DNA from: Malus domestica
Lineage: Eukaryota; Streptophyta; Magnoliopsida; Rosales; Rosaceae
Length of the DNA stretch: 64,000 bases
Assembly: GCF_042453785.1 (NCBI RefSeq)
Contig: NC_091675.1
Location: forward strand, 47,502,501 to 47,566,500
Reading direction: 5' to 3'
In this document: piece after piece, positions 12,415 to 24,543 of the stretch
Numbering within the stretch: position 1 is the stretch's first letter
Layout of the letters: every line of letters begins with the position of its first letter
Position numbers and translations under genes: made by a program
The notes under the pieces: model-generated
What the model saw: the letters and a program-made list of their open reading frames with translations, nothing else
What the model was told of the DNA's origin: nothing
The model's database searches: none

Positions 12415-13942
12415 ATTGAAAAAAGCTTGCGGCATCGAGGGCGGTTGGGAATTCAAAATTTGAAGATTTGGGGCGGTTGTGGGTGGTTTGCGAATATGGG
12501 GGGCGACTGAAGAAGACTAGAAAGGTGGAGGTTGGGGTGTGGGTTCAAGATTGGGATAAGCGATGGAGAAGGGGAAGGCACGATGACGATGACTGCATTA
12601 ACAAACTATCAGACAAAAGCTCGGTTTGGAAAGAAAGCAACTTATTAATCAATGAATTAATGTAATTTTACAAATTATAAGTGACACCTAACTGCATTTC
12701 ATCGAAGCTGGTTCGTATGATTAATCGAAGAATGGTTATTGATGCGAAACTGGAAGATATTTTGCACGATATATGGAACCTTGCAAGTGGTATGGAATCT
12801 GTGGAGTTTGTGTTTTTTCATCAAGAAACCAACAGAGCATCGCACGCTATTGTAGCTTTCATGCAATCTGTAGTGGAAACTTTTATTTGGAATTGTATTG
12901 GTCCCGATTTTTTTTTTTTAATATTCTTGCCGAGGATGTGAACTTATCAATTAGACTTGATTGAATAAAATCTTTAGTTTGACCAAAATAAAAACAAAAC
13001 AAAACAAAACAAACCGCATTTCATCATTATTCTAATTAGTAGAAGTATATGTGAACTAATCATCATACTCTTTCAAATCTTAATGGTAGTTTACAATGCA
13101 AATCAATTTTTTTTATCCATATTGCAATCAAGATTTATGTGATAGGAATTTATGTCAAAACACATGTTGTCATCTATGATTGCTACAACGTATCTCATGT
13201 TGAAGCAAATCTTACAAACAGAGCTTTATCAACAAGTATTTCGGCTGAAGATTTCTGAGATGAATCTTCAAGTGGTTTTGAGTAAGGCTGGGTTTAGTAC
13301 GATTACCGTACCAAAACCATTATATCAATTACTATACCAATTTTTTGGCATCTCAAATCAATTACCATTGTCATGTCAAACTTTTGGTATATTTTTCGAT
13401 ATATCAAATAAATCGGCTGGTATGATATGGTAATAGCATAAGATACCGATGATGTATTAGGTCTGAGCGATCAGTGTTTAATGAACTTGTTCAACAGACA
13501 AGCATTTGTACATTCATCATGTGTCCAACACGTAACATGATACCATGTTAACATTAATGCAATACACATTGGCCTTTCCAGGTAGTCAATGTCCACTAGG
13601 ATATTGAACCAATGTTCTCTCATAATTCTCATAAATTTTGTAACTTTTGTGCACATTCATTTTTAATTAATAGAGAAATGAATCTTTAGTAGCCTATTCG
13701 ATAAAAAAATTTTGATGTTATTACTCCAAAATTTCTATATTAGTCTCGGATAATTTCGCATGAAGACTTATTTTTTGCATTGCCTACTGGTTCTTATACT
13801 ACTGGTGAAACGAAAGTATTTTTGAATAGGATTTTGCTCCCCTAATGACCCAAAATATGTGATCATTACCTACTTGAAAGATTGGCTACGGGCGAATATG
13901 GTTTCTTTTGTAGAACCTCTTTGAACACATGTTTTTCTTCAT
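12415..13942. other. Spacer with no recognised gene
   Basis: AT-rich sequence with a short AAAAC run near 13000. At about 13290-13440 there is a stretch rich in GTACC and TATACCAA motifs that resembles short hAT-type MITE sequence. Several short open frames occur, but none has a recognisable family or splice context. Confidence 0.4.
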
Positions 13943-14434
13943 TGGGAACCTCCGCCTGAGGGTTGGGTAAAGCTTAATGTTGATGGGTGTTACAAGGGAG
14001 AGGTCAACTTCATTAGTGTTGGCAATGTCCTCAGAAACTCATTAAGGGCATAGGTTTCTGATTTTTGTGCTAATCTTGGTCGGGGTGAGATTCTATGTAT
14101 TGAAGTTTGAGGTGTTTTTATTGGGCTACAACTTGCATGGAATAATAGAATTAAGAAGATTATGATAGAATCATATTCTACTCTTGCGGTTCAATTGATT
14201 TCAAATGCAAAACTGGATAATGACCCTCTCGGAAGTTTAGTACTGAATTATCGTGCCCTTATGCACCAAAGTTGGTCTTGTGAAATTCGTCATATCTATC
14301 GTAAAAGAATTTTGTTGCTGATGATTTGACTCGTTTGAGTTTGTCATGCAATTTGGGTTCAGTGTTTTTTTAGCAAGCTCATCCTTTTTGTCATCAATTG
14401 CTAGTTGCATATATAGCTGAGGACTCGTGATATT
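13943..14434 (+). pseudogene. RNase H-like (RVT_3) fragment of a LINE-type element, copy 1
   Basis: Translation around 13943-14000 gives a typical plant RVT_3 RNase H start (WEPPPEGWVKLNVDGC). It is followed by the IESYS and HIYRK blocks near 14165 and 14285. In-frame stops and a frameshift just before the final active-site block show it is dead. The copy ends abruptly at about 14434, where the retroelement fragment at 14456-16020 begins. A near-identical copy lies at 18167-18621. Confidence 0.75.
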
Positions 14435-14455
14435 TGAAAACGCGAACAATTAGCC

Positions 14456-16020
14456 TTCAAAACCAGATTTGCCTTCAAAACGAAGCTGTAGTCAGCCCAA
14501 GCCTTCATCCCTCTCGAGACAAGCCTTCATCCCTCGCAGGATAAACCTTCACTCAAACCTTTGTTATAGCTCTGCTACCTTGTTCAACCTTGCTGTAGTA
14601 TCGATTCACCTTTTGTAATCTCTCTCTCTATAAAGCTTTCAGACCCTTGATAAACTATAAAGATAGGAACCTGCAAGACGATCAGCCTTACCCGACAAGG
14701 TTAAACCTTGCCCGACCTTCTTTGTTTTTGTCTTTTCATTCATTAGCCTAGCAATATGTTGTATACTTCCAGTTATATTCAAGTTATTTCTAGCAAGATG
14801 ACTATTAAAAGGTTTTCTTAGTACTCGGATCCGATTTGAATATATCTTCAGTGTTCAAACCAGATCCAAGTCCTAAGCCCTCGGGCATGCAAATCTGATT
14901 AGTTAAAAGTCTTTGGCCTTAAGGCATAAAAAAGAACCTTATGTGAACTTAACCCATCCACGACAATCCTTGAGAAACGAGAAGTCCGAAATTACTTGGG
15001 GCGCAAGTAATCGACCTACCTCTTAGTCTTATTTCTATTACATTATGATTATCATATAACGCTTAAGCATGGAATGGATTCTGATAGGAAGCCTCAAGGC
15101 CTACACCTAAGGCCTCACGAAGGCACCTATTTGGATTCATTCCGTTCTGCGGTCTAGAACGTTTGAGCATAAGAACGAACTCTAATGGGAAGCCTCAAGG
15201 CCTACATCTAAGGCCCTACAAAGGCACCTATTTGGGTTCATTCTACCTCTCGGACTCGGGTAATCAGAAGTATAATAGTTATAAGACTCATGCAATCACG
15301 AGAACAAATATGATGTGTTCGAGCACTGGTTTAGTTATTGATAGGAAGCCTCAAAGCCTACACCTAAGGCCCCACGAAGGCACCTATTTGGATTCATTCC
15401 GTTCTGCGGTCTAGAACGTTTGAGCATAAGAACGAACTCTAATGGGAAGCCTCAAGGCCTACATCTAAGGCCCTACAAAGGCACCTATTTGGGTTCATTC
15501 TACCTCTCAGACTCGGGTAATCAGAAGTATAATAGTTATAAGACTCATGCAATCATGAGAACAAATATGATGTGTTCGAGCACTGGTTTAGTTATTGATA
15601 GAAAGCCTCAAGGCCTACACCTAAGGCCCCACAAAGGCACCTGTCATAACTAACACGGTTTCTCGGGTATATACATATATACAACTAAGACTCGACATCC
15701 ATTTCACATCTGCCATACTGAAGATGGCAGTGGCATGCCTGAGCACCTAAAAGTTAACCTTGATTGTGAGCCTCAAGGCCTACACCTAAGGCCCCACAAA
15801 GGCACCTCTCAAAGTTAACTCTGTCCTTCTTTTTCAGCCTTACCTGACGAGCCTTGCCCGAAGAGTCTTGCCCGACAAGACTTGCCCGACGAGACTTGCC
15901 TGACAAAGCCCGACAGTGAAGCAGAAGCCCGACAGCAGCCCTCAACCGGCGCCAACCTCCCAGGGAGCTGTGTGCTCGTCGGCCAGGAAACATCCCCGAC
16001 GGAAATTCCTGACGCGAACA
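14456..16020 (+). mobile_element. Truncated LTR, same family as the solo LTR at 48363-50049
   Basis: It aligns by eye to the right four fifths of the complete solo LTR and ends at the same GACGCGAACA terminus. The first ~390 bases, including the TATA region, are missing. It carries repeated blocks reading CCTCAAGGCCTACACCTAAG and, near 15840-15910, 15-base TTGCCCGAC repeats. A 257-base internal segment is tandemly duplicated (units beginning near 15159 and 15416); the 48-50 kb copy has only one. The 11-base string ACGCGAACAAT occurs at both ends (14440 and 16012). Confidence 0.8.
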
Positions 16021-16787
16021 ATATATATATATATAGGCGATTTCACACGTTTTTGAAAATTTGACGCGTACATCTTGTGGCGGCGGGGATCGGGTGCGTG
16101 CCGACCTATTACAATTGGGATCTACAAGCCATTTGTTTGAAACTGTGGGCTGTCAACAGCGAATAAGATGTGGAAACGTGGAAAGAGATAGTGAGGTGGG
16201 GCGTAGGGGATTTGTATGGACAAAAGGTGAAGATTTGTGCTGGCCTGAAAGGGGAAAGTTAAAAGGATTCGAATCCGTAACGATACAGATACAGTTGGGT
16301 TTGGGAGAATAGGATTACCAGTTACCTGATTTCGCGCGTGGATTAATTAAGTAAAATAAAATTTTTGTTTTCAAATCGGATTTGGGATTTTGTTTCCCGA
16401 ATTTTGATGGGAGATGAAATCGCGTAGATAAATATCCAAAACAAGTGATGTATATGCATAGGTCAACTATTTAAATAACTGAGGTAAGCACCCATGTCTC
16501 ATTTTCTTGTTCTAGAAAAAGTTTCGTGTAATTTATGCTACGAAATGGGTTCAAATTTTGACCCATATTAAAAATAGTTGTTTTATTAAAATATGTTCGA
16601 TTCTTTGAGTTTAGGACTATTTTATTACTAATAATCATCGCTTTAAAATGTAGCATACGAATTAAACCTCCTTCTAATTATCTCTTTAATTATTTCTTCT
16701 TATAGCCCTATTCATATATGTTATTTCTTAATTGTATTTATCTATCAATATGACATTTTTTTTTTTGTAATCAAACATGTGTTCATG
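16021..16787. other. Spacer with no recognised gene
   Basis: Starts with a short AT run (16021-16036). The rest is unique-looking sequence with short open frames only. I recognise nothing in it. Confidence 0.4.
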
Positions 16788-17216
16788 GACAGAGCCACCA
16801 TGGGTTAGGGGGCAGATGCCCCCACTCATTTGGTTGCAAAAAAAATGAACATGCTTCTGACATTAGCAAAGTGTATCACTAGTTTATTTGCTTGTGATAT
16901 TAGCATTAATCGTTCTAATTGATACTGCACATTTTCACCCAAGAATTTTGGAAGAATAGATTGAGAAATCAAATAGGTGACTAATGGATAAATGATAACA
17001 TGATTATTTTTTTTATAGATAGAGAGATATTTGATTGTGTTAGTAATGAAGTTGTCATGCAACGCTTTTAAAATATGAAAATGAGTCGAGGGATATTGTA
17101 ATGAAATTTTTTATGTATTAATATATAAGTATTTGGTTTAGTAATTCTTTAGCTTTTTTAATTTGTGATTTTATTGTTTAAGTATTGCCCCCATCCATTG
17201 AATCTTTGGCTTTGTC
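16788..17216. mobile_element. Non-autonomous hAT-like element
   Basis: Short terminal inverted repeats: GACAGAGCCA at the left and the complement of GACAAAGCCA at the right. Both ends also carry a run of C/G (GGGGGCAGATGCCCCC on the left, TTGCCCCCATCC on the right). The flanking 8-mers TGTTCATG and TTTGCATG match at six of eight positions, consistent with an old 8-base target duplication. No transposase is encoded in its 429 bases. Confidence 0.6.
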
Positions 17217-17328
17217 TTTGCATGTATCACAAATTAATTTTAATAAGCACTACGTAGTGTCCTTCTCTTTGTTGAGAATGTCTAAATAGCCTCATTATCT
17301 TTCCACTAAATCTCAATTCGATTCGCTT

Positions 17329-17766
17329 TGTTGAAAATACTGCTGGGTAGTGAATGCCCACAGTACCTTGGAAGACTTTCCAATTCTCACACAGAATGGG
17401 TTTTCAACTTTGGCATAAGTTTTCAATACCCATGAAAATGGAAATTAACTTTGGATGCAGGAGATCGTTTTTCTACATTGGGTGTTGTAAATGTCAAATT
17501 GTAATAATACGAGTTGCTCTATAAATAGAGCACTCGAATGCAATAAAAAAAAAACATACAGAGAGACTCACGGTAGAGAGAGAGAGGAAAGAAGAGGATA
17601 GGAGATAATAGAGAGAGTTATCTTTGTACTCTTATTATTGCAGATTACAATGAAAGCATCACTGCTGCCCCGAATATGTACTTCAGTCACACTGACTGTA
17701 GAGGAACCTCGTAAATTTTGTGTCCTGTTTATTTATTCCACTGCACCCACTGTCGATTTTACAACA
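17329..17766 (+). mobile_element. Ty1/copia-type LTR with adjacent primer-binding site
   Basis: It begins TGTTGAAAAT and ends ATTTTACAACA, giving the TGTTG/CAACA inverted tips of an LTR. It has a TATA box within CTCTATAAATAGAG near 17518. The next bases (from 17767) read CGTTATCAGCACGA, a common plant copia primer-binding site, so this was a 5' LTR. About 400 bases of leader-like sequence follow, without a recognisable gag and without a second LTR. The element is truncated. Confidence 0.8.
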
Positions 17767-18166
17767 CGTTATCAGCACGAAAAGCTCTCATGTTAGTGGA
17801 AAGCACAACGACATAAATCCGGTGAAACATTACCTACCTCCCACCTCTGCTAGCCAAAAATCTCACATAATAAAATGTATGTCCATTTTCTGTATCTCCC
17901 ACCGCGCCAGAAGCGCCCCATTGAATTTCGGTGAGAATTGAAATTTACAACGACCTGTAGTCGTCACGAGATAAGAAAACTCGTACCTGACAATTGGTTT
18001 CCAGAGATCCAGAAGAATCTCATCAGGCTTGGAAACCCAGATCGCGTCATTTTCGACGGATCTCGAGAACTCCCATGAATACTCGGTTGTCTGAGATGGT
18101 GATGGCAAGACTGACTCCACACAGGCCTCCCTCTGTTGTACCTTCATCAACCCCGCTGTTATCTAT

Positions 18167-18679
18167 GTTACAAGGGAGAGGTCAACTTCATTCGTGTTGG
18201 CAATGTCCTCAGAAACTCATTAAGGGCATAGGTTTCTGATTTTTGTGCTAATCTTGGTCGGGGTGAGATTCTATGTATTGAAGTTTGAGGTGTTTTTATT
18301 GGGCTACAACTTGCATGGAATAATGGAATTAAGAAGATTATGGTAGAATCAGATTCTACTCTTGCGGTTCAATTGATTTCAAATGCAAAACTGGATAATG
18401 ACCCTCTTGGAAGTTTAGTACTGAATTGTCGTGCCCTTATGCACCAAAGTTGGTCTTGTGAAATTCGTCATATCTATCGTAAAAGAATTTTGTTGCTGAT
18501 GATTTGACTCGTTTGAGTTTGTCATGCAATTTGGGTTCAGTGTTTTTTTAGCAAGCTCATCATTTTTGTCATCAATTGCTAGTTGCATATATAGCTGGGG
18601 TCTCGTGGTCTCGTGATATTCTATTGTAATCTTCCTTTTCTTTCGGGTCTATGCCCTGTTGTCAACAAAAAAAAAAAAC
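18167..18679 (+). pseudogene. RNase H-like fragment, copy 2, with poly(A) tail
   Basis: About 450 bases match 13989-14434 with only a few differences and share the same stops and frameshift. Unlike copy 1 it continues through a 3' tail to a run of about twelve adenines (18667-18678), the expected end of a LINE-type retrocopy. Its left edge is abrupt at GTTACAAGGG. Confidence 0.75.
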
Positions 18680-19985
18680 TTTAACAGTGCAAAACAAATG
18701 TTTAAGAGGAAATTGTAGCAATAGACCCTCTAACCCAATTAGAGTAATGATCCCTTTACTAAAAATTCATGACCATTGATCCCTTAACTTATCAAAACAT
18801 ATAGCTATATTTTAACAAACAACATAGTGTCTAAAAGATGTGTTTGCTGATAGTAGATTATTACTTAAACATTAATTAACATCTTTATATTTTATTAATG
18901 ATATATTATTTAATTTACAAATTTAATTTTTTAAACGTTAATATCTCTAGCATTATCTTTAATAAATAAATTAACGTAATACTATACAATTTAGGACATG
19001 ACTACCACGTGTAGGTGGCACCCACTCCAAACAACTTTTCACATCACATGCGTCAAAAGTTCACTGCTTCCCAAAAGGTGTCGTCAAAGTCACACCAATT
19101 CCACCGTCTCATTTCCCACCTTCACCGCCGTACTCCCGCCCGCACCCGATCTGCCCCAATGCACACTCCATTTCTACCCCTCGGATTCCGAATCCAGTCG
19201 TATAAAGAGGACACGTCGGGAGAGGTAAAAAGGCGCAGAACACTAAAACCCCGACCAAACCTTTTGACGTAATAAATAAATAAATAAAAATATTTAATAT
19301 TCTCTCTTCTTCTTATTATTTTTGTTACCAAATAAAACATTGGGAATTTCCCTCATCAAATCTTGCAACCCGGGATTTCTAGGGTTTCTGGTTCGATCGA
19401 TTTCTCGATTTCTCAGTCGCGGGTGTTCGCCGCTCCTCGCTCACGAACGCCGCTGGCTGTTTCCGATTTGTCGGTTTCCTTCCGATCTCTCTGTACAACT
19501 CTGAAATGTGACCGATATTGGGTGAGTTAACTCAAAGCTTCTTTCTTTTTCCCAATTGTTCAGAATTTTTTTTTTTCGATTTGTTGGTCATTAGAAGAAA
19601 ATCGTGGATTTGGGTTTTGGTTTATTTGCTCGGAATTTTTTTATTTTTTATTTTTTTTGCCTTGTGATTGAGTTTTAAATTTTACTTGTTGGATTTACTG
19701 GGTATAATGTAGTCGCGGAGTTGAGTGAGATTTTCGTCTGTTTTTTTTACTCGAAATTTGATTCTAAGACAGTTGAATTCTCTAGATGTTGGATTTCTAT
19801 TCTGGGTAGCCAAAAAAATGTGTAATTTAGTTGATTGAACTGAATTTTGTATTGCTTTTTTTGTTTTGATGCGAAAAACAAAAAGAAATTTTGGTTATGT
19901 AGGAACAAAACCCAGAAGCGTGAATTGCCATTACAATGTACTGATTTTGTGCTTCTGGATTAAAGTAGTTTGTTACTCTGAATTG
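18680..19985 (+). promoter_or_regulatory. Promoter, leader and probable leader intron of the PEPKR2-type kinase gene
   Basis: A TATA-like CGTATAAAGAGG lies at about 19200, next to GGACACGTCGG, a G-box/ABRE-like core. A leader intron with donor GG/GTGAGTTA (from 19522) and acceptor TATGTAG/GAAC (to 19902) is likely because it is T-rich and has consensus borders. No promoter data support this beyond the sequence. Confidence 0.5.
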
Positions 19986-22900
19986 ATGAGGAAGAAGAGG
20001 AAAGGCGGTGAGGCTGACCCGTACCCAGATCCATTGGAAGATGTGACATCACAGGCGGAAGATGTGACATCGAAGTCATGCAATTCTAGATCATCGGCCC
20101 TTACATCGCATTATTCTCTAGAGGATTTTACAAGGTTGAAGAAGCGGTGCAAAGAAGATGATGCAAGCACTGAACCTGTGGTGTCGCATACAAGTAGGCT
20201 TGCAGGCATTGCCACTGCTCCGCCATGTGGGACTTCGTCTTTGGTTGCACCTGGAAGAGGTATCAAGAGGAAGATAGGGTGTATAGATGTTGCTACCCAG
20301 ATGGGTAGGAAGAATAAGATTGAAGAAGATTATGTTTCGGGTGAAACACTTGGGCATGGAAAGTTTGGGTCGGTTTGGTTGTGTCAGTCCCGGGTTAGTG
20401 GTGCAGAGTATGCATGTAAGACTCTGAAGAAAGGGGAGGAGACTGTTCATAGGGAGGTGGAGATAATGCAGCATTTGTCTGGTCATCCTGGGGTTGTGAC
20501 ATTGCAGGCTGTGTATGAGGAGTTGAATTGTTTTCATCTTGTGATGGAGTTGTGCTCTGGAGGGCGCCTAATTGATCAAATGATTCAGGAGGTTCAGTAT
20601 TCAGAGCAACGGGCTGCTAATATATTCAAGGAAGTAATGCTAGTTATCAAGTACTGTCATGATATGGGGGTAGTGCACAGAGACATAAAGCCAGAGAACA
20701 TACTTCTCACAAAAGCAGGAAAAATAAAGCTAGCAGATTTTGGGCTGGCTATGAGAATATCAAATGGTGAATACCTTACCCCTATTTCAAGGATATTATT
20801 ATTTTCTACTTTTTTACTGTATGTTTTTGTTTTTCTTAACTGTTTTCCGATCGTAGAGCATCCTGATTCTCTATAAAATGTTTTAAAATCCATGTTCATA
20901 TTATCAACAACTATCATGAGCACACTGTAAGGGTGTGAGGATAGGGTCAGTCAAGGAAGACTTTTTTATTTTTTTATTTTTTTAGAATGTAGCATTCTTA
21001 GTAAGATGGTACCTTTCAGTTACATTTAACCTCACACAATAATGAAATATTAAATCAGGAAATGTATCCTTCTGGAGGATAAGCTAAACTTCAACCTGTA
21101 TATAAGAAGTATTTATGCAAGATCTGTGACTGTGCTTGAGCAAGCCATATGACTGTATCTTGTTAGACAGAGAAATTTTTTCAGACTTTTAGTGCTCTTA
21201 TACAGGTTCTTATCTTCTGCGGGTAGACTTTCTTACTGAACTTTATGTTTATAATCATACATGTTTGTCTGCCAGTTCCATGCAGGAAAGACCTAAAATC
21301 AAAGGATATCAAGGCTTTAGTATTATCTTTTGGCTGCGTGCCTGGGTCCATCATTGTGAAATGATACAACTTCCAGAGCCCTGTTCTAGATTGAATTACT
21401 GTATTTAGTTTATATTAAACCTTTAAGCTTATGTATCTCTACTACAACTGTGAGATCTTAACATGTACTCCGGTGCTTGGTTCTTGTACCCAGGTGACAT
21501 ACATCTATCATCTGTTATCATTTTATTGGGACGCCCTTTCTATATTTCTTTATAATTATTTTACTAGAAATGTGCTAATATGTCATTTACAGTTCCTGGT
21601 CTCATTCCAATTTCTGTTGATGCTGCACTCTCTCAACTTTAGGTACTTAAAATTGTTAGATCTAGTGGCAGGGGCTTGTAGCTTTCTATATCAAATTTTT
21701 GACGTGATCCAATATGTAGTGTGATAGTAATAAGTGGGAGCCTGAGTTCCTATTGTGATCATTCATTTATGAATATTGTGTCCAAGTATATCATTAAAGA
21801 GCGTTGTCTTTATTGGTAATTTTGTAAGATATCGGCATGTTTCTTTGGAATCTTCATAGTACTTTGTATCCTCTATTTTGTATATTGATTAGCTGATTGC
21901 AATGTTTTCTCATGCTTCTGCAGGTCAAAATCTGACTGGTTTGGCTGGCAGTCCAGCTTATGTTGCACCAGAAGTTTTGCTAGGAAAGTATTCTGAGAAG
22001 GTGGACGTCTGGAGTGCTGGTGTCCTCCTACATGCACTCTTGGTTGGCATTCTTCCATTTCAAGGAGACTCCTTAGAAGCAGTTTTTGAGGCAATCAAGA
22101 ACGTGAAACTTGATTTCCATTCAGGGATATGGGAGTCAATTTCGAAACCTGCTCGGGATCTTATTGGGAGAATGCTGACAAGGGATGTTTCAGTACGGAT
22201 AACAGCAGATGAAGTACTAAGTAAGTTTGTGGTCATGCCTAATATGAGAAGTTTTAACTATGTGCAACCTCTTTGATTAGGTTTATGCAACCCCTTTTCA
22301 CACATGTTTGTAAAAAGTTTCATATTCATTATCTGGGACGTGCTTATATGCGATCTGTTTTGTGTTGGAGGAAAAGTACAACTAATTAGCATGTCGATGG
22401 ACGTTTACTTCTATAACTTGTCAACCATTGCCTTCTATATGATGCTTGTTCTCAGATATGTGTCATCTATAGTGTTTTTGAAATATATTAAGATGCCTTT
22501 CTTTCCCTCCTCCATTCTTTACAATTATGCACATGCTGGTTGACTAGTTACGGTAGTACTTTTGGGACTTTTTAAGGAATGACCACCTAGCAGACTGAAA
22601 TGAAATACTGTATGACAATTTTTTATTATAAATATAGTTAGAAATAAATTATGTTACTTGTTATTTTTATTTTGGTTTACCAAAATCTTTCTTTTCTCTT
22701 ACAGAGTATTTATTCTTCATTTTTCTTAAATACTTCAATTGGTACACGCATGAAATTGGCCAATTTGGCAGCTTTTTGCTCAATTTCTCGTGGAGAGAAA
22801 TTATTATCAGTACTGAGTCAAGTGTTAAGCCAACCCTGATTACTCAACATTTATAATACTTTGTCCTTGTTACATCTCTCTCTTGACATTGCAACAAAGT

Positions 22901-23352
22901 GTATTGTGTTTTCTGTTGATCTTTATGTTATGTATTTCTTTTGCAAGTTTTAGTGGTCCAAACGAATGACACATATTTGGGTTTTCTCAGGGCATCCATG
23001 GATATTGTTTTATACTGAGCGAACACTAAAGGCACTACCCATTAAATCAAGATTGAAGAACCAAGCAGGAGAACCTTCTCGCCAGCTTGTCATTCCACCC
23101 AGACTCAAGGCATGTCTAAACCAGTCAGAAGATGGCTCTCTCAGTGAAACTTCAGGTCTCCTTTCGTCTTCTGATAGCTGCAAGTCAGAAGATGAGGACG
23201 ATTCTGGTTTGGTGGACGCACTTGCCACTGCAGTTTCACATGTGAGAATTTCTGAGCCAAAACGGAGCAGGGTATGCGGTCCGACAGGTCGTCCAATCGA
23301 GCAGCAGTGTTCATCTAACATGAAAGCTAACAACCTCTGTAAAGCGTTTTGA
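19986..23352 (+). CDS. PEPKR2: Serine/threonine protein kinase, PEPKR2 type (CDPK/PPCK-related)
   Basis: Three exons: 19986-20766, 21924-22220, 22991-23352 (stop TGA). The junction phases agree and give 479 residues, close to Arabidopsis PEPKR2. The kinase domain spans about residues 116-370. It has glycine loop GHGKFGSV (123-130), catalytic Lys 145 in [12 protein letters not shown] (231-238), DFG (251-253), APE (275-277) and HPW near 361. The N-terminal 115 residues are charged and likely disordered (start MRKKRKGGE). The C-tail is Ser/Asp/Glu-rich without EF hands, so it lacks the calcium-binding part of CDPKs. An ATG at 19869 is in frame upstream but lies in the inferred leader intron, so 19986 was chosen. 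The substrate is not established from sequence. Confidence 0.93.
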
Positions 23353-24543
23353 CCCTGCTGACAACCTGACACCTTCAATCATTATCTCCACTGTTTTTAA
23401 GCTGGGGAATTGAAAGTAACCTCCCGGGTAATTTTCAGTGAGCAAAGATAACAACTTGACATATGTCGACTGGATCGAGGTAGTAGTTTGGGTGTCGTTT
23501 ACAATATGCCTGTGAAATCTCTCCGCAACTCTTCTTTCTCTTTCATATTTCTTTCCTTCAACCTAATAATGATTCTAACCTGATGAAGTGAGAGAATCCA
23601 TGTACAGAATGAATGTGTAAATAGGATGCTGCATTGTATTTTGATATGTTTTCTCATCACTTGTATAATAGGTAAGAATATGCTAGTTATTCTTGGTGTT
23701 TGAAAAGGTGTGTTTTCTTGAGCGAAGGCCTTCCACCTGTGAGTTGTTCACACATTGTGATCTTAGTATAGCAGTGTAGGTAAATGATCTCATTTTTATT
23801 CCTGCACCATTATTTTGTGTTATTGTTATTAAAATGCCACGCATGAAAATTAAAATGCACGGCATGTTATTGGTTCGGAAGGCCACGGTGGCATCCCTTG
23901 AGCGCAGGTTATTATTTCACCTTCTATCTATGGTCATTTCTATGGGTTTGTAGCATATAGGTGTTAATGCTGGGCACTTTTAGGCCCAAGTAGTGGTGCA
24001 TGCCATAAAGGGGTCATGAAATGCCCAAAAGAGTTTGAGAAGCTCAAAGACCATGGGATGGGCTTAGAGGAAGATACTTCCGAGAGCTAGATCCGACATC
24101 CTATAAGCTCAGCCCAACCAGAATGTGCGAAGATCTTGGCGAGCGCCAAGGGCATGTGGGTCACGCTGACAACTTTATGATGTGTGTCTCCAAGGATAGG
24201 TCTACTCAAACGTCAATCAAAACATGTGGCGATCCTCTATTAGTGGCAGTATCTAACCCTCTTGGCCTTGAAAAGGCGCGCCATCTTTGACTGAACACAT
24301 GTCATTTCACTACCAAATATTGGATGGATAGGTAAAAATGTGTCAGGACGCTAGTCTACATTAGCTAATTAAATGCCACATGGGGAAGATCCAAGGCTGG
24401 GGGTTCATTGAGGACCTATATAAAGGGGCTAAAGACTTATGGAATGGGGATCGAAGAGAGAGAGAGTTAATGCATTAGCCGAGCACTATTTTCTTAACCT
24501 TGCAATCAATATAATTAGAGTACCATAAAGGGATGTAGCCTAA
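23353..24543. other. Kinase 3' region, then an LTR-like fragment
   Basis: The first ~500 bases are probably the kinase 3' UTR and terminator. From about 23960 the style changes: GGCCCAAG-rich sequence, a TATATAAAG at 24417 and an AG-rich stretch resemble the U3-R part of an LTR. It stops where the Tat LTR begins at 24544. No matching second half is visible elsewhere in the window. Confidence 0.45.

Noticed and set aside
15163..15653. Two similar open frames of about 80 codons
   Set aside because: They are the two copies of a 257-base duplication inside an LTR.
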